Positions 1-4,843 are shown, counted from the first letter of the stretch. The stretch is DNA of 6,600 nucleotides from Lentisphaeria bacterium (GCA_024405235.1 JAKSPA010000099.1:1-6600), one strand, 5' to 3'. Notes: generated by a model not told the origin, from the sequence alone. Translations and numbers: made by a program.

Positions 1-76
1 CCATTTGCATGACAGTCTTTTGTGAAAATACTCACCATACGGGCGGCAGGCTTTTGTGTTTTGTTACAACAGACTT

Positions 77-184
77 TCAAACAGGCAGTTGCATAATAAG
101 CATCAGGCTGGCTTCACGGGTTCTGGATGATACGTCATCCAGCCGTTCTGCCTTTTTGCAGCCGCAGAAACCACGGAACTTCAT
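77..184 (-). CDS. Possible 35-residue small protein, unknown
   Basis: I do not recognise this. On the minus strand an AGAGAGG sequence (194-200) lies 9 nt before an ATG (182-184) and opens a 35-codon frame ending in TGA. The product begins MKFRGFCGCKK, is rich in charged residues and has two close cysteines (C-G-C). It has no signal peptide or convincing membrane segment. The frame is simply the end of a longer open frame that overlaps the glycosidase antisense-free, so its openness says little. The ribosome-binding-like sequence is the only real support, and the strong hairpin at 116-146 sits inside it. It may be chance. Confidence 0.2.
   Translation of the reverse strand: MKFRGFCGCKKAERLDDVSSRTREASLMLIMQLPV
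116..146. repeat. Strong hairpin with 4-nt loop
   Basis: CTGGATGA (123-130) and TCATCCAG (135-142) are perfect 8-bp complements around the loop TACG. ACGG (116-119) and CCGT (143-146) extend the stem across a 3-nt bulge. A run of five T follows at 151-155 on the plus strand. It could be a weak terminator for rightward transcription or an RNA structure in the tail of the glycosidase mRNA. No T-tract follows on the minus strand. Confidence 0.45.
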
Positions 185-269
185 TAGAATCAACCTCTCT
201 TCCTTGCTGATTTTATGTAGTGTCCCAAATGAATGTTTTTGGGGGAGGGCTGTTCTTGAGAAAGCAGTC

Positions 270-1277
270 CTAGATAGAAGGATTTCTGTCCGTGGCAACA
301 TAGATGGCGCGGAATTCGTGATGTTGCAAAGCTGCCACGACATCGTCTGGCCGAACAGGCCGAACGCCTGTATAGAAATGGTATAGCGTTCCGTCATGAC
401 GGACGACGCAAGGTTTGTGAGCGTGCCATTCGTCGTGCGAGCCTTTGGGACCATGCGGAATGATGGGATCATCGTTTCGTTCCCAATGCATCAGATCGTA
501 CGACCATGCAATGCCTTCCTGGGCATGTGCGGAATCATTGCCGAAATAGAAGCATATCCATCTGCCGTTGTCATATACAGGATAGGGATCTGAAACAAAA
601 AGACTGTCCCATTTGCCAGGGCGCACTTCAAGCACGGGATGATCCGCAAGGCGCGTCCAGTGCATCAGATCGTCGGAACAGGCCAGCCCAGTCTGTTCGA
701 TCCACGGCCATTGCGTGGCATTTTTCGCATTGTAGAGCATGTAGAATCGTCCAGCCTGCCTGAAAACAGCTCCCTTGTAGAGTCCGCCGCGTTCCCATGA
801 CGCTCCATCCTTCCACGAAAAGACAGGCGAATCCATCTTTGTCCAATGCAGCAAGTCATCGTCCTCGCATGTCGCGAAAGACATTTCGGCAGCGCCTTCT
901 TCATAACCTTTGCCTGGATATGAATGATACAGCATCCAGTATTTTCCGTCGTATTTCAACAATTCAGGCACTTCATTCAGGGTATCCTCCTTTCGCAGCA
1001 GCCAAATTCCGGCCGCATTGGCGCTGTTCCACGCTCTGCCAGCCTGACGTTCCAGCACGTTGGCATAGTGTGACCAGTGAAGCAGGTCATCCGAGACTGC
1101 CAAGGCTGTCTGATAGCCTTCGCCGTCGAATCCGACATGCAGCATGAAAAATCTGCTCTGGTGCTGGAAGACGAACGGACAATCCACGCCTAGACAATTG
1201 TATGTTCCCTTGCGTCCACTTGGAGAGAGCAGAATGTCGGGTGATTTGAATGGCGTAGTGTAAGGAGTTATGTTCAT
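270..1277 (-). CDS. Glycosidase-like five-bladed beta-propeller protein (GH43/GH32/GH130-like fold)
   Basis: This is a predicted glycoside hydrolase of the five-bladed beta-propeller superfamily that includes GH32, GH43, GH117 and GH130. The start at 1277 gives 335 residues. The blade signature [SD]-D-L-x-H-W occurs four times, near residues 62-68, 140-145, 201-207 and 259-265, each after a strand-rich segment such as FYMLYNAKN. Candidate acidic active-site residues are D32 (GVDCPFVF), E162 (SWERGGLYKG) and D230 (VSDPYPVY). A conserved-looking WHAHKP motif sits near residues 284-289. The frame extends upstream to an ATG at 1400, adding 41 residues that match neither a signal peptide nor the fold, so the start just before TPYTTPF is preferred. 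Neither start has a Shine-Dalgarno sequence. With no signal peptide, the enzyme is probably cytoplasmic. It is monocistronic and divergent from the lipoprotein gene. The exact GH family and substrate cannot be read by eye. Confidence 0.8.
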   Translation of the reverse strand: MNITPYTTPFKSPDILLSPSGRKGTYNCLGVDCPFVFQHQSRFFMLHVGFDGEGYQTALAVSDDLLHWSHYANVLERQAGRAWNSANAAGIWLLRKEDTLNEVPELLKYDGKYWMLYHSYPGKGYEEGAAEMSFATCEDDDLLHWTKMDSPVFSWKDGASWERGGLYKGAVFRQAGRFYMLYNAKNATQWPWIEQTGLACSDDLMHWTRLADHPVLEVRPGKWDSLFVSDPYPVYDNGRWICFYFGNDSAHAQEGIAWSYDLMHWERNDDPIIPHGPKGSHDEWHAHKPCVVRHDGTLYHFYTGVRPVRPDDVVAALQHHEFRAIYVATDRNPSI

Positions 1278-1504
1278 GATTTGTGCAGGAGAATGTTGTC
1301 TGAAACTGCTATAAGCAGCATTGACGATACGAAGCAGTGCGCAGAATGTAATGCTTGAAAAGACCTCTGCTCCGAACATGACTCTATGCGTTGATGCCAT
1401 GACGGGGCGCCAGAAGAAAAATGGCGAAATTACCTAGAAAAATATCTTCTGCGGATATTCTAGCCACATGGATTGAAAAAGTATGGAAATTTTGCAAAGT
1501 CGTC
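1278..1504. other. Divergent upstream region of glycosidase and lipoprotein genes
   Basis: About 230 bases upstream of the glycosidase. If the glycosidase starts at 1400, the first part is coding; I think it is leader. A weak minus-strand -10 candidate, TAGAAT (1462 back to 1457), has no good -35 at 16-18 bp. One copy of the intergenic motif GGCGAAATT lies at 1423-1431. Nothing else is recognisable. Confidence 0.35.
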
Positions 1505-1534
1505 TTGACAATGCGTTATTCGGAGATATATATT
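1505..1534 (+). promoter_or_regulatory. Sigma70-type promoter of the small lipoprotein gene
   Basis: A perfect TTGACA (1505-1510) is followed by TATATT (1529-1534) at 18 bp, or TATATA (1527-1532) at 16 bp. This is the best-matching promoter in the window. Transcription would start near 1541, giving a leader of about 50 nt that holds a small hairpin and the ribosome-binding site of the gene at 1592. Confidence 0.7.
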
Positions 1535-1543
1535 AAGACAGAA

Positions 1544-1558
1544 GCACCCAGAAGGTGC
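1544..1558 (+). repeat. Leader hairpin at the 5' end of the lipoprotein mRNA
   Basis: GCACC (1544-1548) pairs with GGTGC (1554-1558) around the loop CAGAA. It lies at or just after the predicted transcription start. Such a 5'-terminal stem often stabilises short, highly expressed mRNAs; that role here is an inference. Confidence 0.5.
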
Positions 1559-1591
1559 AGTTTAAATCCCCTCTAACCAAAGGAGCAAAAC

Positions 1592-1768
1592 ATGAAGAAA
1601 TTTTTCGCAATCGCTGCAATCGCTGCAACTCTGATCGTCACCATGGCTAGCTGCGGTTCTCTCCGCACTCCCAAAGGCGACAACAATGGCAAGGTCTGGT
1701 ACAACACCTTCTTCGGCGTCTCCATCGAGAGCGCGGTTTACGGTGATGGCATCAGCGTCAACCAGTAA
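1592..1768 (+). CDS. Small lipoprotein, 58 residues, unknown function
   Basis: This gene is real by its signals but of unrecognised family. AAGGAG (1580-1585) sits 6 nt before the ATG. The product begins MKKFFAIAAIAATLIV, a classic signal peptide with two lysines, a hydrophobic core and the lipobox-like MASC with C21 as the lipid-attachment residue (methionine at -3 is slightly unusual). Cleavage would leave a mature lipoprotein of only 38 residues, beginning CGSLRTPKGDNN and containing an aromatic patch, VWYNTFFGVS. The codons are mostly C- or G-ending, for example repeated ATC and GTC, unlike the A-rich neighbour at 1900, which suggests high expression. The gene has its own promoter and terminator, so it is a single-gene unit. 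Size resembles small envelope lipoproteins such as entericidins, but I see no sequence relationship. Function unknown. Confidence 0.88.
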   Translation: MKKFFAIAAIAATLIVTMASCGSLRTPKGDNNGKVWYNTFFGVSIESAVYGDGISVNQ

Positions 1769-1785
1769 TCTGATTTACTGACTTG

Positions 1786-1820
1786 AAAAGAGGCATCTCG
1801 AAAGGGGTGCCTCTTTTTTT
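1786..1820 (+). terminator. Rho-independent terminator of the lipoprotein gene
   Basis: AAAAGAGGCA (1786-1795) pairs perfectly with TGCCTCTTTT (1808-1817). Four more pairs, two of them G-T, close on a GAAA tetraloop at 1800-1803. A run of seven T (1814-1820) forms the tract. The stop codon of the lipoprotein is 17 nt upstream. Confidence 0.95.
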
Positions 1821-1835
1821 GTCAAGACAATACGA

Positions 1836-1844
1836 ATATATATT
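1836..1844 (+). promoter_or_regulatory. Candidate -10 region for the gene at 1900
   Basis: ATATATATT here is identical to the -10 region of the lipoprotein promoter (1526-1534) and lies at nearly the same distance from its start codon, about 56 nt. A matching -35 is poor: TTGTCA at 1819-1824 is only 14 bp from TATATT and overlaps the preceding terminator T-run. The shared sequence and position are the main support. Confidence 0.4.
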
Positions 1845-1869
1845 CATGTGTTAGATTATTACACACAGT

Positions 1870-1883
1870 TTTGTTCAAACAAA
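1870..1883. promoter_or_regulatory. Palindrome TTTGTTCAAACAAA, possible operator
   Basis: TTTGTT (1870-1875) and AACAAA (1878-1883) are perfect inverted repeats around CA. The site lies between the -10-like sequence at 1836-1844 and the ATG at 1900, where a repressor could act. It may also be a weak A/T hairpin occupying the place where a Shine-Dalgarno sequence would be expected. Confidence 0.25.
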
Positions 1884-1899
1884 CCATTCTGCAATTACC

Positions 1900-2604
1900 A
1901 TGAAACGGAAAGAGCTTATACTTGTTGTTGCCATAGCGCTGATGGCTGGCGTGGGAAGTGGACTGTTTCTCGCCAAGGATGCGGTCTCGAAAAAGACACC
2001 ATCGGAAATTAAGGCAGACGATGGTGCTGCGAATGTCGTAGAGAGTGCAACGAAAGACGGCGCAGAAGTGGACAGGGAGGTCGAACCTGCGAGAAAAGAG
2101 CGCAGAAGACGTCGCCGCATGGAGGTCTCGTCCGATGGAACAGAGAGCACGGAGAGCGCGGGAGAAGCAGGCGGCAATCCCATGATGGATTTCACCACGG
2201 ATTTCGGCGGTGTCATAAGAAATTGGCTTGCAGAGGAAAGCGATGATGTCGCAGGAAAGGCATTGCAGAATGCCGACAAGGACAGGATTCTGGAGGAAGT
2301 ATACAAGGCGGTTGATAGATTCCGCAACGGAACTGAAAAGGAACGAAATGACATCAAGGCCGGTTCCGCCATGCTTCAGTTGATCTTGAGTGGAATGACG
2401 CAGGACATCAAAAAGAATCCGCCGGAGATTTCCGTGTCGCGGAGGCAGGAAATATTGGAGAATGCGGCTGCGGCCGATGAACTCTTCGATGATTTGGAAG
2501 CGGAGATAAAGGATTTCGATGACGAAGAGAAGCGCATCTTTGGCAATACGGTAAGAGTGATGCGCGGTTTGGCCAATGCATTAAAAGAAGCCGCAGAAAA
2601 ATAG
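1900..2604 (+). CDS. Membrane-anchored protein of unknown function with charged linker
   Basis: I do not recognise the family. The 234-residue product starts MKRKELILVVAIALMAG: a positively charged end and one hydrophobic segment at about residues 6-24, with no lipobox or obvious cleavage site, so it is probably an inner-membrane anchor with the bulk in the periplasm. Residues 30-95 look disordered and strongly charged, with a run of six arginines (68-73) followed by Ser/Thr/Glu/Gly-rich sequence. Residues 100-234 look entirely alpha-helical and acidic, with segments such as KDRILEEVYKAVDRF and DELFDDLEAEIKDF that may form a helical bundle or coiled coil. No enzyme motif is visible. The ATG has no Shine-Dalgarno sequence; it is chosen because it opens directly onto the membrane anchor. 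The codons are A-rich compared with the lipoprotein gene. The gene stands alone. Confidence 0.8.
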   Translation: MKRKELILVVAIALMAGVGSGLFLAKDAVSKKTPSEIKADDGAANVVESATKDGAEVDREVEPARKERRRRRRMEVSSDGTESTESAGEAGGNPMMDFTTDFGGVIRNWLAEESDDVAGKALQNADKDRILEEVYKAVDRFRNGTEKERNDIKAGSAMLQLILSGMTQDIKKNPPEISVSRRQEILENAAAADELFDDLEAEIKDFDDEEKRIFGNTVRVMRGLANALKEAAEK

Positions 2605-2612
2605 CATGCGAT

Positions 2613-2645
2613 GTTCACACATGGCCATGTTGTCCACGTGTGAAC
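2613..2645. repeat. Inverted repeat after the orphan membrane-protein gene
   Basis: GTTCACAC (2613-2620) and GTGTGAAC (2638-2645) are perfect complements. After one mismatch, TGG/CCA adds three inner pairs. It begins 8 nt after the stop codon at 2604 and could block exonucleases or help termination, but no T-run follows directly. Confidence 0.5.
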
Positions 2646-2647
2646 TG

Positions 2648-2707
2648 AATTCGCTTTTTGGGCGAAATTGCGTCTGCTGGACGTGAAAAAAGCCCTTTTA
2701 AAAAGCG
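2648..2707. repeat. Nested stems including a GGCGAAATT copy
   Basis: TTCGC (2650-2654) can pair with GCGAA (2662-2666), forming the same small hairpin found at 4581-4595. Alternatively CGCTTTTT (2652-2659) is perfectly complementary to AAAAAGCG (2700-2707), and GGGC (2660-2663) to GCCC (2692-2695), with TTTT bulged. The two folds exclude each other. Function unknown. Confidence 0.35.
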
Positions 2708-2730
2708 GAAATCGCGTACAGAGGCCCTGG

Positions 2731-2760
2731 AAGGCCCTAGAAGCGCGTCGAGGGCCTTTT
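2731..2760 (+). terminator. Probable terminator for rightward transcription
   Basis: AAGGCCCT (2731-2738) pairs with AGGGCCTT (2751-2758) across a 12-nt loop, and the stem ends in TTTT (2757-2760). The T-run is short. A second AGGCCCT at 2722-2728 could compete for the same right arm. It lies about 130 nt after the stop of the orphan gene. Confidence 0.4.
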
Positions 2761-2780
2761 GCGTATATATATACCTGAGC

Positions 2781-2808
2781 AAAACAGGCCCTAGAAAGGC
2801 CGTTTTTT
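2781..2808. terminator. Possible bidirectional terminator between convergent genes
   Basis: GGCC (2787-2790) pairs with GGCC (2798-2801) around CTAGAAA, and AAAAC (2781-2785) with GTTTT (2802-2806) across a single bulged A. Rightward transcripts would end in six T (2803-2808); leftward transcripts would end in GTTTT. This suits the convergent layout of the 1900-2604 and 2877-3578 genes. The GC core is short, so strength is uncertain. Confidence 0.45.
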
Positions 2809-2862
2809 GAACCATGTGGAACCGACGGTAGGAAGTCGTTGCTTTCTTGAGGGCGTCAGACG

Positions 2863-2874
2863 CGCCGCGCGGCG
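2863..2874. repeat. GC-rich palindrome after the deacetylase stop codon
   Basis: CGCCGCGCGGCG is a perfect 12-bp palindrome 2 bp beyond the stop codon of the leftward deacetylase gene. An adjacent GCGTC-A-GACGC inverted repeat covers 2853-2863. As RNA they could form stems at the 3' end of that operon, but no T-run follows. Confidence 0.4.
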
Positions 2875-2876
2875 GA

Positions 2877-3578
2877 TTATCTGCGATCGGCGGCGAGTTT
2901 CGGGATGTCGCAGACGTCGATCCACTTTACCTCTGGATCGGCGTTCAGTTCAGCCAACTTATCTTCCAGCTGCTCCCAGAGTTCGCGATAGTCCATCATT
3001 TCATAGGAATGCCCCCAGAAGTAGAAGACGCCGTTGGCCGCCTTTGCCTTGTCGAACTGTTCCCAGAATAGCCTGCTTTGGAAATGGCACGAACTGTCGA
3101 GTGCCATGAATTCCTTGCAGGCAAGGACGTTGTCGGTGTTTCTTGTGGTCCGTCCGTACGTGAATCCTGCTGCCTTGAGATGCTCTATCACATTGTCGTT
3201 GAATAATCCGCATGGCCATGCGAAACCAGGGCATTCGCGCTGGAACTTGTCTTCAAGAAAGTGCTTCGCGTCGATTGCGGCCTTGATGACGCAGTCGTCA
3301 TCCGTTCGCGTGACCGTTTCATGTCTCATGCAATGCGATGCCACCTGGAAGCCGTCGTAGATGTCCGTCAATTCGTCCAATCCGACATGTCCTGGCACGA
3401 AACCCATGTATGACCATTCGTATGTTCTTCCGTGTCGCCAGAATGGAGCGGTCCGATGTTCCGACAGGTTGCCTGGATTGAGATTGAATGTGGCCTTCGC
3501 GTTGTATTTCCGAAGGAGTTCAACCAGACGGACATCGGTGTTCACGCCGTCGTCCCAGCATTGTGCTACGTAAACCAT
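2877..3578 (-). CDS. Polysaccharide deacetylase-like protein (CE4/NodB fold)
   Basis: CE4-family proteins remove N- or O-acetyl groups from sugars with a Asp-His-His-bound metal. The 233-residue product is little more than the NodB domain. CWDDG (residues 7-11) corresponds to the usual TFDDG, with D9 the likely base and D10 the metal ligand. SHCMRHE (81-87) corresponds to the H-x3-H motif, with H82 and H86 as ligands. FAWPCG (119-124) matches the conserved proline motif, and WGHSYE (188-193) the final histidine motif (H190). There is no signal peptide, so it is probably cytoplasmic, unlike most cell-wall CE4 enzymes. It starts 4 bp after the stop of the TIM-barrel gene with no Shine-Dalgarno sequence, so translational coupling is likely. 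The pair may process an intracellular sugar derivative; the substrate is unknown. Confidence 0.85.
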   Translation of the reverse strand: MVYVAQCWDDGVNTDVRLVELLRKYNAKATFNLNPGNLSEHRTAPFWRHGRTYEWSYMGFVPGHVGLDELTDIYDGFQVASHCMRHETVTRTDDDCVIKAAIDAKHFLEDKFQRECPGFAWPCGLFNDNVIEHLKAAGFTYGRTTRNTDNVLACKEFMALDSSCHFQSRLFWEQFDKAKAANGVFYFWGHSYEMMDYRELWEQLEDKLAELNADPEVKWIDVCDIPKLAADRR

Positions 3579-3582
3579 ATTT

Positions 3583-4476
3583 TTACAAATTTTCGTAGAT
3601 TGCCTGCACCTTCATCATGCGTTCATGGGCGTCTTTCGTGAACTGCACCATTGCTTCGTAGGGCTGTGTTTCGAGGCCTTTCTGGAAGAACGGCGTGTTG
3701 ACCATGGCGATCTCGTAGCTTAGCGGTCGGCCTGTCGCCGCGTATGACGACGTCTTGATGATCTTCGCGAGGCGTTGCCAATCAAGCGTGCCGAAGAATG
3801 GCGGCTGATGCTGATCGCCGCTGCCGTTGTTGTCGTGCAGATGCAGCGCCTGGAGGCGGTCCTTGAGTGCTTCGATGTTGTCCATTCCCTTGTCGGCGCC
3901 GATGTGCCCGTGGCCGGAGTCGTATGTGATTCCAATTCGCTTCGCGGGATAGTCCTTCATGATCGCTGCGATCATTTCAAAGCTGTCTCCTGGCATGTTT
4001 TCAATGGCGATGCATGCGTCGTATTTTTCCAGAACAGGCATGAGTTCGTCAAGAGAGCGTCGGAGCGCCTCGTGTCCTTTGCGCGCTTCCGCGATCTGCT
4101 CCTGCGTGAAGCCGTCGCGGATGCAAGGCGCATGCATCATAAGGGAGCCAGTGCCCTCGAGATAGTCCATCATCTCAAGGCGATTCACGACCAGTTCCAC
4201 GCCTGCCTTTCTGCGGTATTCCTCTGTCGCATTCCAGCACTTCTCCTGCCCTTGCGAACCATGGATGTCCAGCAGTTTGAGATTCAATTGCGAGAACCAC
4301 TCCTTGTATTGCTTCAGTTCATGGGTGCTGTAGAGAAAATCCGTGCACCACTGATGGCACCAGTGAAGATGTGTGAATCCGCCTTCGGAGATTGCGCGAA
4401 GCGCCAGTTCTGGAGAGCCAACGCCGCTGCAAATGTCGGTGTTGACGGCGATCGGTGTGGATGTTTGATTGGACAT
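3583..4476 (-). CDS. Xylose isomerase-like TIM-barrel protein (sugar isomerase/epimerase family)
   Basis: Belongs to the AP-endonuclease-2/xylose-isomerase-like TIM-barrel superfamily (IolE, Hyi, ketose 3-epimerase relatives). With the start at 4476 it has 297 residues. The metal-site pattern is complete: E159 in IAIEN, D186 and H189 in YDSGHGHI, H212 and H214 in LHLHDN, and E255 in SYEIAM. The QPPFFGTLDW segment near 224-233 matches the loop before the last barrel strands. H72 (DIHGSQ) and H115 (MMHAPC) fit barrel-strand ends. The frame extends to an ATG at 4542, but those 22 residues precede the domain and look non-homologous, so the inner ATG is preferred; neither has a Shine-Dalgarno sequence. 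No signal peptide, so cytoplasmic. It is the first gene of an operon with the deacetylase. Isomerase, epimerase and dehydratase activities are all possible. Confidence 0.87.
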   Translation of the reverse strand: MSNQTSTPIAVNTDICSGVGSPELALRAISEGGFTHLHWCHQWCTDFLYSTHELKQYKEWFSQLNLKLLDIHGSQGQEKCWNATEEYRRKAGVELVVNRLEMMDYLEGTGSLMMHAPCIRDGFTQEQIAEARKGHEALRRSLDELMPVLEKYDACIAIENMPGDSFEMIAAIMKDYPAKRIGITYDSGHGHIGADKGMDNIEALKDRLQALHLHDNNGSGDQHQPPFFGTLDWQRLAKIIKTSSYAATGRPLSYEIAMVNTPFFQKGLETQPYEAMVQFTKDAHERMMKVQAIYENL

Positions 4477-4638
4477 GGTTTGCAAATGTGTCTTGTGTAT
4501 GGTTGTATATGGAACAGTCTGGATTGCGGACACGGACAGCATGCAGAACAGATGCCGTGCGGATGCCTATGAATAATTTATTCGCTTATGGCGAAATTGT
4601 GTCCTGAGAAAAGCGAAAGAGATTCATTTTGGCATTTC

Positions 4639-4673
4639 CGAATTGCGAAAGGCCTTGAATCGCTTTCGGTTCG
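4639..4673. repeat. Hairpin in the divergent region
   Basis: CGAAAG (4646-4651) pairs with CTTTCG (4663-4668) across an 11-nt loop, and CGAA (4639-4642) with TTCG (4670-4673) across a small internal loop. It lies between the two divergent transcription units. It would be in the leader of the sugar operon if that operon starts near 4690. Confidence 0.35.
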
Positions 4674-4709
4674 CAGAAATTCCGCCTGCCGTTTATATAA
4701 AAAAACATG

Positions 4710-4725
4710 TGGCAAATTATGGCAA
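4710..4725. promoter_or_regulatory. Two TGGCAA copies one helical turn apart, possible regulator site
   Basis: TGGCAA occurs at 4710-4715 and 4720-4725, a 10-bp period that puts both on the same face of the helix. The pair lies 17 bp upstream of the ATATATATT run, where an activator of the importer could sit. The complement TTGCCA of the second copy is also a fair -35 for leftward transcription. Function is inferred from position only. Confidence 0.25.
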
Positions 4726-4741
4726 CAGACAACCAATATAC

Positions 4742-4750
4742 ATATATATT
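4742..4750 (+). promoter_or_regulatory. Candidate -10 region for the ABC importer operon
   Basis: ATATATATT is the third identical copy of the sequence found upstream of the two other rightward genes. The -35 is poor: ATGGCA (4719-4724) is 18 bp from TATATA and 20 bp from TATATT. A weak -35 would fit an activator-dependent promoter. The predicted leader is about 87 nt. Confidence 0.35.
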
Positions 4751-4843
4751 ATTTGATTGCCCGCGGGTTGCTTTGGGTTGCAATCCACAGGGGCGCATAA
4801 GCCACTCTCAGCACTGCTGACGCAACTTAAGGAACCAGTTGAG

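Larger units (their letters stand above)
1..269. other. Edge region with no convincing gene
   Basis: This stretch lies downstream of the leftward glycosidase gene and reaches the window edge. No reading frame here has both a recognisable protein and good start signals. It contains a strong hairpin (116-146) and one short leftward ORF with a Shine-Dalgarno-like sequence (77-184), both listed separately. No clear terminator for the glycosidase follows its stop codon: the nearest inverted repeat on that strand has no T-tract after it. Confidence 0.5.
2605..2876. other. Convergent intergenic region rich in inverted repeats
   Basis: This lies between the ends of the rightward orphan gene and the leftward deacetylase gene. 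I find no gene in it. It holds an 8-bp inverted repeat (2613-2645), two small overlapping stems (2648-2707), a terminator-like stem (2731-2760), a TATATATATA run (2764-2773), a second terminator-like stem (2781-2808) and a 12-bp GC palindrome (2863-2874). Some of these are the transcription ends of the two flanking genes. Confidence 0.7.
1423..4598. repeat. Dispersed intergenic motif GGCGAAATT, three copies
   Basis: The exact 9-mer occurs at 1423-1431, 2661-2669 and 4590-4598, always between genes and always in the same orientation. In the second and third copies it is the right arm of a TTCGC/GCGAA hairpin with a 5- to 7-nt T-rich loop; in the first copy the left arm is instead CGCC pairing with GGCG. 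The coordinates span all copies; the sequence between them is unrelated. Confidence 0.35.
4477..4843. other. Divergent regulatory region between sugar operon and ABC importer
   Basis: About 370 bases without a gene. From left to right it holds a TTCGC/GCGAA hairpin with the GGCGAAATT motif (4581-4598), a larger hairpin (4639-4673), an A/T-rich stretch with TTATATAA (4693-4700) that could hold the leftward -10, two TGGCAA copies exactly 10 bp apart (4710-4725), the ATATATATT run (4742-4750), and the leader of the ATPase gene. In that leader, GGGTTGC occurs twice 10 bp apart (4765-4781), TCAGC/GCTGA forms a stem (4808-4820), and GTTGC can pair with GCAAC (4822-4826) just before the ribosome-binding site. 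I recognise no known riboswitch. Confidence 0.5.

Noticed and set aside
9..386. Rightward 125-codon open frame at the left edge
   Set aside because: Half of it is antisense to the glycosidase C-terminus; there is no ribosome-binding site and no recognisable domain.
1278..1400. N-terminal extension of the glycosidase to the ATG at 1400
   Set aside because: The 41 residues resemble neither a signal peptide nor a propeller blade, and the domain begins right after the inner ATG. The choice is not certain because neither start has a ribosome-binding site.
2764..2773. TATATATATA as a promoter -10
   Set aside because: No gene starts downstream on either strand and any rightward transcript would meet the terminator-like stem at 2781-2808 within a few bases.
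2722..2796. AGGCCCT copies as a CRISPR-like array
   Set aside because: The units are only 7-11 bp, unevenly spaced by 10 and 54 bp, partly inverted, and no cas-like gene is present.
3775..4572. A long rightward open frame (265 codons) opposite the TIM-barrel gene
   Set aside because: It is fully antisense to a gene with a complete metal-site motif set; its sequence shows no domain pattern and it has no supporting start signal.
4757..4843. N-terminal extension of the ATPase from a TTG at 4757
   Set aside because: It would begin at the predicted transcription start without a ribosome-binding site and adds 29 residues outside the family's domain; TTG 4844 has AAGGA 10 nt upstream.
4757..4843. 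Known riboswitch or T-box in the importer leader
   Set aside because: Only about 87 nt, with short stems; I recognise no conserved core of any known class.
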